Source of the DNA: a virus
Strand: one strand, 5' to 3'
Virus record (IMG/VR): IMGVR_UViG_3300030107_002437
Location: 1 to 37,356 of that record
DNA length: 37,356 nucleotides
Position numbers and translations under genes: made by a program. The first letter of the stretch is position 1, and every line of letters starts with the position of its first letter. The notes under the pieces were generated by a model. That model did not search any database, was not told where the DNA came from, and was given only the letters and a program-made list of their open reading frames with translations. This document shows, piece after piece, positions 7,490-16,051 of the stretch.

Positions 7490-7710
7490 TGGTAAAAGCA
7501 AAAGGTTATGGAGCAGGTACTAATACTGGTGGAGCTAGACCTAAATTTTGGCGTGATCCATATGCAGAAGGTACTGGAGATCCAAAACTACAAGAAGGAA
7601 CAAGAGCTTACAATAAACAATTAGGAGAATTTGAAGCTCATCAAAGACTTTATAAAAAAATAATGCGACAAAAAAAACGTAAAGGTTATAACCAAAACGA
7701 TAAAGGATAA
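7489..7710 (+). CDS. Small basic protein, third of three (73 aa)
   Basis: The 73-aa product starts MVKAKGYGAGTNTGGARPKF, echoing the previous protein, and ends in a very basic stretch (KKIMRQKKRKGYNQNDKG). The centre contains FWRDPYAEGTGDPKLQEG. It overlaps the preceding stop by one base, and the scaffold gene starts seven bases after its end. A nucleic-acid or head-interior role would suit its charge, but no homologous family is recognised. Confidence 0.7.
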   Translation: MVKAKGYGAGTNTGGARPKFWRDPYAEGTGDPKLQEGTRAYNKQLGEFEAHQRLYKKIMRQKKRKGYNQNDKG

Positions 7711-7716
7711 AAACCC

Positions 7717-8472
7717 ATGAATGAAGAAGCTCAAGTAGAAACAGAAGTAGAATCAACTGAAACAGAAGTTCCGCCAACACCAGCAAGTGAAAGTGTTGAA
7801 GAAGTAAAAGCAGAACGCCCTGATTGGTTGCCTCAAAAATTTGAAAGTCCAGAACAGTTATCTGTTGCTTATGGTGAATTAGAAAAACGTCATTATCAGC
7901 GTACAGATGATTTAAAAAAGACTGTAGCAGAAGAAATGCAAAAAGAAGCATTTGCTGATGTTCCAGAAGTTCCACAAGATTATAAAGTTGCTGATGATTT
8001 AGGTGTTGAAATACCTGAAGATGATGTAATGCTAAACTGGTGGAAAGATCGTTCTCATCAATTAGGTTTAAGTGATAAAGAGTTTAATGGTTTTATTAAA
8101 GAATATCACGAAATGGCACAACAAAGTGGACCTGATACAGATGCAGAAATAAATGCTTTAGGTGAATATGGCGAAAAAAGAGTAGAACGTGTTAACGAAT
8201 GGTTTAAATCTAATATGGAAAAAGAAAACTATGAAGTGTTAGCACAAATGCCTATTACAGCTCCGTTAATTCAAGCATTAGAAAACATTATGGAATTAGC
8301 TGGTCAACCAGGTGTTACCATACAAGATAGTGGTGAGCTTAAAGATACTTTAACTAAAGATGACTTAAAAAATATGATGAAAGATCCACGTTATCATTCT
8401 AAAAACGATCCTGTATTTCGTCAAAAAGTTAAAGCTGGATTTGAAGCATTGGCACGACAACAAAATAATTAG
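7717..8472 (+). CDS. Capsid assembly scaffolding protein, T7 gp9-like
   Basis: The 251-aa product is acidic at the N-terminus (Glu/Val/Thr/Pro-rich for about 35 residues). It then has PDWLPQKFESPEQLSVAY and ELEKRHYQR, the pattern of podoviral scaffolds: a disordered acidic start, a 'P-WLP-KF-S-E-L--AY' segment and a helical body. It lies directly before the major capsid gene. Scaffolds guide procapsid assembly and leave before DNA entry. The C-terminus is basic and helical, fitting the part that contacts capsid. Confidence 0.88.
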   Translation: MNEEAQVETEVESTETEVPPTPASESVEEVKAERPDWLPQKFESPEQLSVAYGELEKRHYQRTDDLKKTVAEEMQKEAFADVPEVPQDYKVADDLGVEIPEDDVMLNWWKDRSHQLGLSDKEFNGFIKEYHEMAQQSGPDTDAEINALGEYGEKRVERVNEWFKSNMEKENYEVLAQMPITAPLIQALENIMELAGQPGVTIQDSGELKDTLTKDDLKNMMKDPRYHSKNDPVFRQKVKAGFEALARQQNN

Positions 8473-8473
8473 T

Positions 8474-8486
8474 AATGTGAATTGCC
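8474..8486 (+). promoter_or_regulatory. Rightward repeated motif, copy 2
   Basis: AATGTGAATTGCC begins two bases after the scaffold stop codon and about 145 bases before the capsid start. It matches the copies at 2080, 19212 and 33270. A separate promoter here would boost capsid expression independently of the upstream morphogenesis genes. The repeat is seen; promoter activity is inferred. Confidence 0.55.
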
Positions 8487-8629
8487 AAAAGTATTGTTAA
8501 AAGACAAAACTTAGAATGTTAAGCGGCCCAAATTGCCGATATTCAGAAGCCCAGCGATGGACTAACTTCAGATAGGCTTGAGGACTAACCGAGAAACAAA
8601 CTTTTTTTTAATTTAACAAGGAGGCTAAT
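8487..8629 (+). other. Structured leader before the capsid gene
   Basis: This untranslated stretch is unusually long and less AT-rich than its neighbours. It contains CGGC (8524-8527) pairing with GCCG (8535-8538), AAGCC (8547-8551) pairing with GGCTT (8575-8579), and a direct repeat GGACTAAC at 8559-8566 and 8582-8589. A T-run follows at about 8601-8608, then AAGGAGG before the capsid ATG. It may be an mRNA-stabilising or translation-enhancing leader; other uses of the repeat are possible. Confidence 0.4.
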
Positions 8630-9460
8630 ATGGCTTTTAATACTATTAGCACATCATTTGTTGAGGAGTTTGAAGCTGGAGTTCACATGGCTTATCAGCG
8701 CATGGGTTCAAAACTTCGAAACACAACTCGAACACGTGATGGCGTAAAAAATAAGACTACGTTCCAAAAAGTAGGTAAAGGTTCAGCTACACAAAAAGCA
8801 CGTGCTGGTTCTGTTCCACCTATGAATCTCGAACACACTAATGTAAATGTAACATTAGAAGATTGGTTCGCTGGTGAATGGGTAGACGATCTAGATACTT
8901 TACGTGTTAACCATGATGAAATGGTTGTAGCACAAGAATCTGGAGCTTACGCTTTGGGAAGAAAAACTGACGATCTAATTAAAACTGCTTTAGACGCAAC
9001 TACTACAACTTCTAATGAAACATCTAATGGTATAACATTAGCATGGGCGTTAGGTATAATGGAAACTATGGGTAACAATGATGTTCCTGATGATGGTCAA
9101 CGTTATGCTGTTGTTGGTTGGGAAAATTGGTCACAGCTTATGAGCATAGATCAATTTAGTAGAGCTGAATATGTTGGAATGGACCAACTTCCATTTCCTT
9201 CAGGAATGACTGCTAAGAATTGGTTAGGCTTTATGTGGTTCCCACATTCTGGTCTAGATTCTGCTACAGTTAGTTCAGTAGATTGTCGCAAATGTTTTGT
9301 GTATCATAGAACAGCTATCGGACATGCTATAGGTGCTGATGTTCAATCGAACATTGATTACCACAATGATAAAGACAGTTATTTCATTTTAAATAAAATG
9401 CAAATGAACTCTGTTCTTATCGATGTAAATGGCTGTATCGAAGCTAACTTAAAGAAATAG
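8630..9460 (+). CDS. Major capsid protein
   Basis: The 276-aa product follows the scaffold gene and has a very strong RBS (AAGGAGG), as expected for the most abundant virion protein. Residues 1-60 carry a charged N-terminal arm with FQKVGKGSATQKARAGSVPP, followed by LEDWFAGEWVDDLDTLRVNHDE and a C-terminal part with FVYHRTAIGHAIG and IDVNGCIEA. This resembles the capsid group of T7-like marine podoviruses, presumed HK97 fold. It has its own upstream motif and leader, and shares a downstream terminator with the next gene. Confidence 0.88.
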   Translation: MAFNTISTSFVEEFEAGVHMAYQRMGSKLRNTTRTRDGVKNKTTFQKVGKGSATQKARAGSVPPMNLEHTNVNVTLEDWFAGEWVDDLDTLRVNHDEMVVAQESGAYALGRKTDDLIKTALDATTTTSNETSNGITLAWALGIMETMGNNDVPDDGQRYAVVGWENWSQLMSIDQFSRAEYVGMDQLPFPSGMTAKNWLGFMWFPHSGLDSATVSSVDCRKCFVYHRTAIGHAIGADVQSNIDYHNDKDSYFILNKMQMNSVLIDVNGCIEANLKK

Positions 9461-9472
9461 GAGGAATATAAC

Positions 9473-9745
9473 ATGGCTTTTACTTCAAGTACTTTTTCTC
9501 TGGTTTCATATAGCGGAAATGGCTTTCATATTTGGCACTATAAATCAGATGATGCGGCAACAGATATTGATGCAGCTGGTTACTTTAACACCTACGCTAA
9601 AGAAATGAACGCAGGTGATGTAATCTTTGCAACAACTGCGGCAAGTGGCACTCCTGTTTATGGTATGTTTGTTGTAAGTTCTAATGACGGAACTACAGTA
9701 GATGTAAATAATATAACTGCATGGACAGCTACCGATTCAGATTAA
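9473..9745 (+). CDS. Putative head decoration protein (90 aa)
   Basis: The 90-aa product starts 12 bases after the capsid stop, with an AGGAGG-type RBS. It is rich in Ser, Thr, Ala and Gly and predicted to be beta-rich, with no charged tails, membrane segment or signal peptide. Small beta proteins directly after the capsid often bind the outer shell. It shares the capsid transcript up to the terminator at 9755-9787, so it is probably made in large amounts. The decoration role is inferred from position and composition. Confidence 0.6.
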   Translation: MAFTSSTFSLVSYSGNGFHIWHYKSDDAATDIDAAGYFNTYAKEMNAGDVIFATTAASGTPVYGMFVVSSNDGTTVDVNNITAWTATDSD

Positions 9746-9754
9746 AATAATATT

Positions 9755-9787
9755 AAAGGGAGAGAGAGTTATTCCTCTCCCTTTTTT
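9755..9787 (+). terminator. Strong rho-independent terminator after capsid unit
   Basis: AAAGGGAGAG (9755-9764) pairs perfectly with CTCTCCCTTT (9775-9784), with a ten-base loop and a T-run to 9787. It ends the capsid and decoration transcript and would lower expression of the tail genes downstream. This matches the position of the terminator after the capsid gene in T7. Confidence 0.9.
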
Positions 9788-9801
9788 AGAACAGGGTTAT
9801 T

Positions 9802-10392
9802 ATGGCAACAACTTCAAAAATCGATATTGCTCAACAAGCTATGGTGTTAGTAGGTTTACAACCTTTAACTAGTTTTGATGATAAAACAGATGAAGCTTTA
9901 TCTGCTAATTTATTATATGAAACAGTAGTAAAAGATTGCTTAAGTCAACACACTTGGAATTTTGCTACAGGACAAAAAGCTTTAAATAGATTAGCTGATA
10001 CTCCAGTAGATATATGGGATGCGGCTTATCAATTACCAACTGATGTTGAGCCTCTTATAGTACAAACACTTACAAATGATGATGTTACAGTTCAATATGA
10101 TCGTTATGAAGATAAAGTATATACATTAGATACAGAAGTTTCTTCAGAAGATACATTAGTAGCAACATATCAATTTAGAGCAGATGAAGATGATTGGCCC
10201 CCATACTTTGTAATGTATGTAGTTTATCGCTTAGCATCTACTTTTGCTTTATCAATAATACGTAAAGGTGATATTGCACAGTCATTATCACAATTAGCAG
10301 AACAACAATTTACAAGAGCTAAAACTAGAGATAGTCAAGCTGTTACAACAAATAAAATAAAGTTAAGTCGTTTTGCTAACATAAGGAGATAA
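9802..10392 (+). CDS. Tail tubular protein A, T7 gp11-like
   Basis: The 196-aa product has the length and pattern of podoviral tail tube protein A. The N-terminal segment is KIDIAQQAMVLVGLQPLTSFDD, followed by CLSQHTWNFATGQKALNRL and a C-terminal helical part ending in basic residues. The protein forms the upper tail ring between portal and nozzle. It is immediately followed by tail tubular protein B, the standard order. It starts just downstream of a terminator, so read-through or its own promoter drives it. Confidence 0.88.
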   Translation: MATTSKIDIAQQAMVLVGLQPLTSFDDKTDEALSANLLYETVVKDCLSQHTWNFATGQKALNRLADTPVDIWDAAYQLPTDVEPLIVQTLTNDDVTVQYDRYEDKVYTLDTEVSSEDTLVATYQFRADEDDWPPYFVMYVVYRLASTFALSIIRKGDIAQSLSQLAEQQFTRAKTRDSQAVTTNKIKLSRFANIRR

Positions 10393-10393
10393 A

Positions 10394-12310
10394 ATGGCAT
10401 TACTTCGTCAATTTTGGACAAATTTTACTGGTGGAGAAATGGACCCATTATTATCATCAAGAGTTGATACTCATGCTTATGCTAATGGTGCTAAAACAAT
10501 TCGTAATATGCGTATATTGGCTCAAGGTGGTGTAAAACGCAGACCTGGCACTAAATACATATCTACTTTATCAGGAACAGCTCATCAAATGGAGCCATTT
10601 ATATTTTCTGATGCACAAACATATTTTTTTATTTTTACTGCAAGCACATTAAATGTTTACAATGGTGTAACTGGTGCGGCAGTTGTTACAGTTAGTAGTT
10701 GCCCTTGGACTTCAGACATGATTGGCGATTTAATTGTAGCACAAACAGCAAATACTATGATTGTTACACATCCAGATTTAGTAACACAACGTATATTAAG
10801 AACTGGAGCTTCTACTTTTACTGTAAGCAATTTTGCTTTTAAAACAAAAGATGATCTTGTTTATCAACCTTATCATAAATTTGAAGGCGATAGTTTAACA
10901 TTTAATCCTAATGGAACTAGTGGTAATATTACTATTACAGCTTCTTCTAATTTTTTTGTATCTGCTCATGTTAATCAAAATTTTCTTATTCAATCAAAAC
11001 AAGTAACAATAACTGCTGTTGCTAGTGCAACATCTGCTAGTGCTACTGTAAGAGAAAATTTACCAAATAGTGATACAACTGTTGATTGGGAAGAACCAGC
11101 TATAAGTTCTACAAGAGGTTATCCTAGATCATGTTGTTTTCATTCAGGGCGTTTAGTATTTGGCGGAACTAGAGATTTACCTAATTATATATTTACATCT
11201 AAAACATCTGATTATTTTAATTTTGATGTTGGAGAAGCAGCAGATGATGACAGTATACAAGTACAAGTTTTAGAAAGCCAAGTATCTGAAATTACTGGAG
11301 TTTTATCATTTAGACATTTATTAGTATTTACAGATAATAGTGAATTGTATTCACCAACAAGTGCAAACAATCCTTTAACACCAAGTAATGTATCTTTTCG
11401 TAGACAAACTCGATATGGTACATCTCGATTACAAGCTAAAGAATTTGATGAAGCTATAATCTTTTTATCTAAAGGTAAAAAATCATTAAGAGAATTTGAA
11501 TATGATGATATTAAACAAGCATATTTATCACCATCTGTATCATTATTATCAGGTCATTTAATTGATAATCCTGTTGGATTAGAAATACAAACAGAAAACG
11601 ATCAAGGTCAAGAAAGTTATGCTTATATTTTAAATACAGACGGATCATTAGCTGTATATATGGCAATGCGTAATGAAAAAATATCTTCCTGGTCAAAATG
11701 GACTACTGATGGTGAATTTAAAAATATTGTATCTATAAATGGTTTAGTATTTTGTATAGTTAAAAGAACTATAGATGGTGCTGTAGTATATTTATTAGAA
11801 CTATTTGATTCTAACTTAACGTTAGATTGTGCCGAAACTTTAACATCTGGATCAGCAACAGCATCTTGGACTGGATTAGATCATTTAGATGATACTGCTG
11901 TAAAAGTTGTAAGTGGTAATTATAGTTTAGGAACAAAAACAGTAGGATCTGATGGTAGTTTATCTACTTCACCTGATACATTTTCTACAATAACTGTAGG
12001 ATTAGATTATACACCAGAAATAACAACATTAGCTCCTGAGTTACAAGTTGAAGGTGGTACTTCTGCTGGTACACATAGACGTGTTGTTCGTACAGTTTTA
12101 GATTTAAATGAAAGTTTAGATGTATCTGCAAAAGGTACTAAATTACTTATACGTAATGTTAATGATGATTTGTCAACTGAGCCATCTAAAATTACAGGAA
12201 GAAAAGAATTTTGGATGTTAGGTTGGGATAGACTTGGAGAAGTAACAATAACACAAACAGAACCATTAGCTTTAACAGTAAATGGCATAATGGTAGAATT
12301 GGAGTTTTAA
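10394..12310 (+). CDS. Tail tubular protein B (nozzle), T7 gp12-like
   Basis: The 638-aa product carries the family's N-terminal signature FTGGEMDPLLSSRVD, then GVKRRPGTKYI, and is beta-rich throughout. Segments such as GYPRSCCFHSGRLVFGG and SFRRQTRYGTSRLQ fit the nozzle family, which forms the tail tip and holds the fibres. An AAGGAGATAAAATG start follows protein A after one base. The length is below that of T7 gp12, as in many marine podoviruses. Confidence 0.9.
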   Translation: MALLRQFWTNFTGGEMDPLLSSRVDTHAYANGAKTIRNMRILAQGGVKRRPGTKYISTLSGTAHQMEPFIFSDAQTYFFIFTASTLNVYNGVTGAAVVTVSSCPWTSDMIGDLIVAQTANTMIVTHPDLVTQRILRTGASTFTVSNFAFKTKDDLVYQPYHKFEGDSLTFNPNGTSGNITITASSNFFVSAHVNQNFLIQSKQVTITAVASATSASATVRENLPNSDTTVDWEEPAISSTRGYPRSCCFHSGRLVFGGTRDLPNYIFTSKTSDYFNFDVGEAADDDSIQVQVLESQVSEITGVLSFRHLLVFTDNSELYSPTSANNPLTPSNVSFRRQTRYGTSRLQAKEFDEAIIFLSKGKKSLREFEYDDIKQAYLSPSVSLLSGHLIDNPVGLEIQTENDQGQESYAYILNTDGSLAVYMAMRNEKISSWSKWTTDGEFKNIVSINGLVFCIVKRTIDGAVVYLLELFDSNLTLDCAETLTSGSATASWTGLDHLDDTAVKVVSGNYSLGTKTVGSDGSLSTSPDTFSTITVGLDYTPEITTLAPELQVEGGTSAGTHRRVVRTVLDLNESLDVSAKGTKLLIRNVNDDLSTEPSKITGRKEFWMLGWDRLGEVTITQTEPLALTVNGIMVELEF

Positions 12311-12847
12311 ATGGGTGATCCTATAACAGTAGCAATGATAGGAGCTAAAGTAGTTGGCGGTGTAATGGAAGCAAGAAATGCTAAAAAAATGGCAAATCTT
12401 GAAGCGCAATCTTACGAAAGACAAGCTATAGCTACACAAATTGAAACAGAACAAGCAAGTTCAGATAGAGCAAGAGCTTATAGAGAAGCTTTATCTACTG
12501 AAACAGCCTTACAAGGAGCTTATGGTAGAACTGGTAGTGGTGGTACTGGTCGTGCTTTAGCACGAAATCAATTAACAGCATATGGTCGTGATGTAAATAG
12601 AATACAACAAGCAGGAACAAATCAAGCCGCCTCTTTAAATCAATCAGCATCTAATACAAGAACAAGTGGTAATATGGCTATGACTAGTGGATATATTAGC
12701 ACAGCATTTGGAGCTTTAGGTGATTGGGATGAATACAAAAAAGGTCAAACGCCAGGAGTTAAAACTACTCCAAAATCACCTACAGGTAAAAATACCTATA
12801 AATTACCAAAAGGCCAAATGTATGGCGGAAATAAAGGATGGAAATAA
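12311..12847 (+). CDS. Internal virion protein, T7 gp14-like
   Basis: The 178-aa product directly abuts the tail nozzle gene and precedes two very large proteins, which is the gp14-gp15-gp16 position. It has an N-terminal hydrophobic segment (ITVAMIGAKVVGGVMEA), a long Ala/Gln/Arg-rich helix (ANLEAQSYERQAIATQIETEQ...), and a Gly/Ser/Thr-rich C-terminus. Proteins of this class sit inside the head and are ejected into the cell envelope to form part of a channel. Identification rests on order and helix pattern. Confidence 0.75.
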   Translation: MGDPITVAMIGAKVVGGVMEARNAKKMANLEAQSYERQAIATQIETEQASSDRARAYREALSTETALQGAYGRTGSGGTGRALARNQLTAYGRDVNRIQQAGTNQAASLNQSASNTRTSGNMAMTSGYISTAFGALGDWDEYKKGQTPGVKTTPKSPTGKNTYKLPKGQMYGGNKGWK

Positions 12848-12850
12848 AAT

Positions 12851-15800
12851 ATGGGAGTTAAACAAAAAACACCGACACCATTTGTAGGAGCAGGAAGCGT
12901 TAGAACTTTAACTCCTAATTTATTAGGATTAGGAGGATCAATAGCTAATGGTGCTAATGCTATTTTAGATAAAAGATTTCAAGAAAGAAAACGAATAGCT
13001 GAAGAAGAAGGAAATACTGCTGGTAGTAATTTTATTACTTATGATAAAGATGGTAATTTAGAAAATTTAAAACCTTTACCAAAAGGTGATACATATTATG
13101 AACAAGCTTTAAGAGATAGTGCAAAAGTTACATATTTAGCGGCTTTAAGAACAGATATTGAAAATTTTGGTAATAAATATTTAACTGAAAATCCTTATGA
13201 GCCAGAAATTATAAAAGAAAAAATGAACATTCTTTCAGATAATTATTTGAGTGAAATGGATGAAGATTTAATAGGTGATGCTCAATTAATAATAAATTCT
13301 GGATCAAAAACTATTATTAATAAAGCTTATAGCAATAAAATTATAAAACATAAAGAAGATACTATAGCAAATGCTAATATTGAATTAGAAAATATTGCTA
13401 GTTCAGTTTTAACTAATGCTGAAATGACTAATGCGCCTTTAGAAGATGTAACTTTAAATTTAATAAGAGGATTATTAAAAAGCAAACAAAATTCTGGAGA
13501 AAAAGTAATAACTGATAAATATATTAATGATGTAATAAATGATTTTAAAGATCAACATGAAATGAGTAATCATTTATATGGTTATAATAAAATTTTACAT
13601 ATGTATGATCCAGAAGATAAAGCCAATAATTATAAAATTGAAAAAAGTCTTAATGAATATAAAACATTAATTAGAGATAGTTTGAAAAATAATGATTTAA
13701 AATCACAATGGGATAATCTTACTGAAGGAAGATATAATAATCATATAACAGAATTAAATATACTTCAAAAAAAGAAAGAAGATGCAAATGCTTTTATTGA
13801 ACTTGAAAATTATGAAAAAATAACAAATGATATTGTAACAAAATCAGCAATAGATAAAAACTATTTGTATATTGCCCCAGAAAATAGAAAATCTTTTATA
13901 GATAATTTAACAAATCAAGTAGGAAAATTAAAAGCTAATGAAATTTGGCGAAGTTTTTATCAAGGACATAATGTTTTAAGAGATACTCAACAAGCAGATA
14001 ATTTTTTTAGACCTATTTGGAGAGATATAAAATTAGGGAAAGAAGGATATAAAAATTGGAATGAAGTTTATCTTATGTACCCAGACGCTTTTGATAATCC
14101 TTTTACTGGAGCAAAAAATACTGATTTAGTAAAAAAATATTTTTTAGATGAATATATAAAAGAATTAGATGATTCTAAAAATAATCAATTAGCAGATATT
14201 CAATTTATGATAACTGATAGTTGGATTCATGTTGATAGTAGTCATTATCATTATTCATTAGATGCTACAGAAGTAAGAAAAAATTTAATTAATTTTGTAA
14301 AAGAATCTCAAAAAAGTATAACAGATAAAGATGAAAGAATAGATCATAGTAAAATTAATACTATAATGAACGCTTGGAGTGCGGTAAAAACAAATATTTT
14401 AAAACAAATAAATTATGGAGATGAAGTTTTATATAATTTAAATAATAATATTTCATTAGATGATATGGATAATTCAAAAGCTAGAGAATGGGCTTTAGAA
14501 AATATTTTTAATGATTCAAGTGTAAATCCAGCATATTTAAACGCAGATCAAGTTTTAATGCAAGCAAATCAAATTAGAACGCATAGATCAACTAGTGGAG
14601 TATATACAAGTTATTTAAAAGGAGCTTTAAGTTTTGATCCAGAAGCATTAGAAAATACTATGCCTTATTTAAATAGAATTTTTGCTAATCCAGATAATAT
14701 TTCTATAGATGTTATTAGAAGATTAAAAAAAGCGGGTGTTCCTGTAGATTATTTACAAGCTTATCATCAAGCTAGAAAATCACAATTAGGAATTGATGAA
14801 GCAAGAAAATATGCAACAGCAAATTCAACTGTTGAAAATACACAAAGATTAAATACTAATTTTTACAAAAGTATAGCAGGTAAAGTTTGGGGAATAGGTA
14901 ATGATACAGATGTTAAAGATGATATGTCTTTAAGACAACATATTCAAAATATTTTTGAAGAAAGATCTTATGCAAATTCAGGATTGTTAGATGCAAGAAT
15001 GATGGCTCCATGGAATGATCATAGATTTAGACCAAACTCAGTAATGATGAATAAATTTAAAGATGCTACAGGATATGATTGGGATGAAGTTTTACATGCT
15101 TTACCACCACAATTTTATGATAATGTTATATCACGAGCAAAAATAGTTTATTCTTTAAATCCTTCACTTTATCAAAATGATCCTACTATAATGGATGATG
15201 TTATAGAAAATCAAATAGCTTTAGAATTAGATTTTTGGCATCCTAATGTAGAAATTGCGGCTGGAGGAGATTTTGATGATAAACCTTATTTAACTTGGTC
15301 AAAACATAGTTTATTAGCAGATGCAGAAAGTTTAGGAGGATGGGGACATACTTCTTTTAGTTTAACAAATGAAGTAGCTTCTGCTGATATTGGAATGAAA
15401 TTATCTTTAGCTGAAATTCCTTTACCTGAAAGAATACCAGCAGAAAGACAAAATATAATAGGAAGGCAAATAGATGATGAAAGACACGCTACATCATGGT
15501 TAGACGTAGATTTTACTGTTCAATATGAAAGAAAAGATCCAAATACAGGTGAAAATTTATATGGAATTTATTATTATGATGAATATAATAGAAAAATTCA
15601 ATTAATGTCTGATAATGAAGATGGAACTAAATCTCCTGTTTATTATGATTATACTTATACAAATAGCAGTATTTATGCCGCAGAAGAATTAGCTTATAAA
15701 GAAAGCAAAGGAGATGAATCAATAAGTGGAGTTCAAGAAATTTGGAATACAATTAAAAATGAAGGATTAGATAGTTTAGGAGGAAAAAGAAAATTAAAAA

Positions 15801-16051
15801 CTCATAAGGATGTTCAACGTTTTAGACTTTTAATTCCTGATGCTTTTGGTAAATTTTTTGATGGTGGACAAACTGAATTAAATTTTAAAAATATGTTAAA
15901 AGAACAAAGAAATAAAGATAATAGAATAAAACAAAGAGAATGGTTAAATAATACAGTTGGTAGTTTTTTAGAAGCTGGAGCTAATGGATTAAGTGCTGAT
16001 CGTATAAATAATTTAGGTTTATCACAACCTAATCTTTTAAGAGCTCAATAA
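12851..16051 (+). CDS. Large internal virion protein, T7 gp15-like
   Basis: The 1066-aa product lies between gp14-like and gp16-like genes. It is predicted mainly helical and highly charged, with few hydrophobic runs; the N-terminus is MGVKQKTPTPFVGAGSVRTL. I see no lysozyme or transglycosylase motif. It would form the ejectosome tube that crosses the periplasm. Its stop overlaps the next ATG (TAATG). The function is inferred from position, size and helical composition. Confidence 0.78.
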   Translation: MGVKQKTPTPFVGAGSVRTLTPNLLGLGGSIANGANAILDKRFQERKRIAEEEGNTAGSNFITYDKDGNLENLKPLPKGDTYYEQALRDSAKVTYLAALRTDIENFGNKYLTENPYEPEIIKEKMNILSDNYLSEMDEDLIGDAQLIINSGSKTIINKAYSNKIIKHKEDTIANANIELENIASSVLTNAEMTNAPLEDVTLNLIRGLLKSKQNSGEKVITDKYINDVINDFKDQHEMSNHLYGYNKILHMYDPEDKANNYKIEKSLNEYKTLIRDSLKNNDLKSQWDNLTEGRYNNHITELNILQKKKEDANAFIELENYEKITNDIVTKSAIDKNYLYIAPENRKSFIDNLTNQVGKLKANEIWRSFYQGHNVLRDTQQADNFFRPIWRDIKLGKEGYKNWNEVYLMYPDAFDNPFTGAKNTDLVKKYFLDEYIKELDDSKNNQLADIQFMITDSWIHVDSSHYHYSLDATEVRKNLINFVKESQKSITDKDERIDHSKINTIMNAWSAVKTNILKQINYGDEVLYNLNNNISLDDMDNSKAREWALENIFNDSSVNPAYLNADQVLMQANQIRTHRSTSGVYTSYLKGALSFDPEALENTMPYLNRIFANPDNISIDVIRRLKKAGVPVDYLQAYHQARKSQLGIDEARKYATANSTVENTQRLNTNFYKSIAGKVWGIGNDTDVKDDMSLRQHIQNIFEERSYANSGLLDARMMAPWNDHRFRPNSVMMNKFKDATGYDWDEVLHALPPQFYDNVISRAKIVYSLNPSLYQNDPTIMDDVIENQIALELDFWHPNVEIAAGGDFDDKPYLTWSKHSLLADAESLGGWGHTSFSLTNEVASADIGMKLSLAEIPLPERIPAERQNIIGRQIDDERHATSWLDVDFTVQYERKDPNTGENLYGIYYYDEYNRKIQLMSDNEDGTKSPVYYDYTYTNSSIYAAEELAYKESKGDESISGVQEIWNTIKNEGLDSLGGKRKLKTHKDVQRFRLLIPDAFGKFFDGGQTELNFKNMLKEQRNKDNRIKQREWLNNTVGSFLEAGANGLSADRINNLGLSQPNLLRAQ

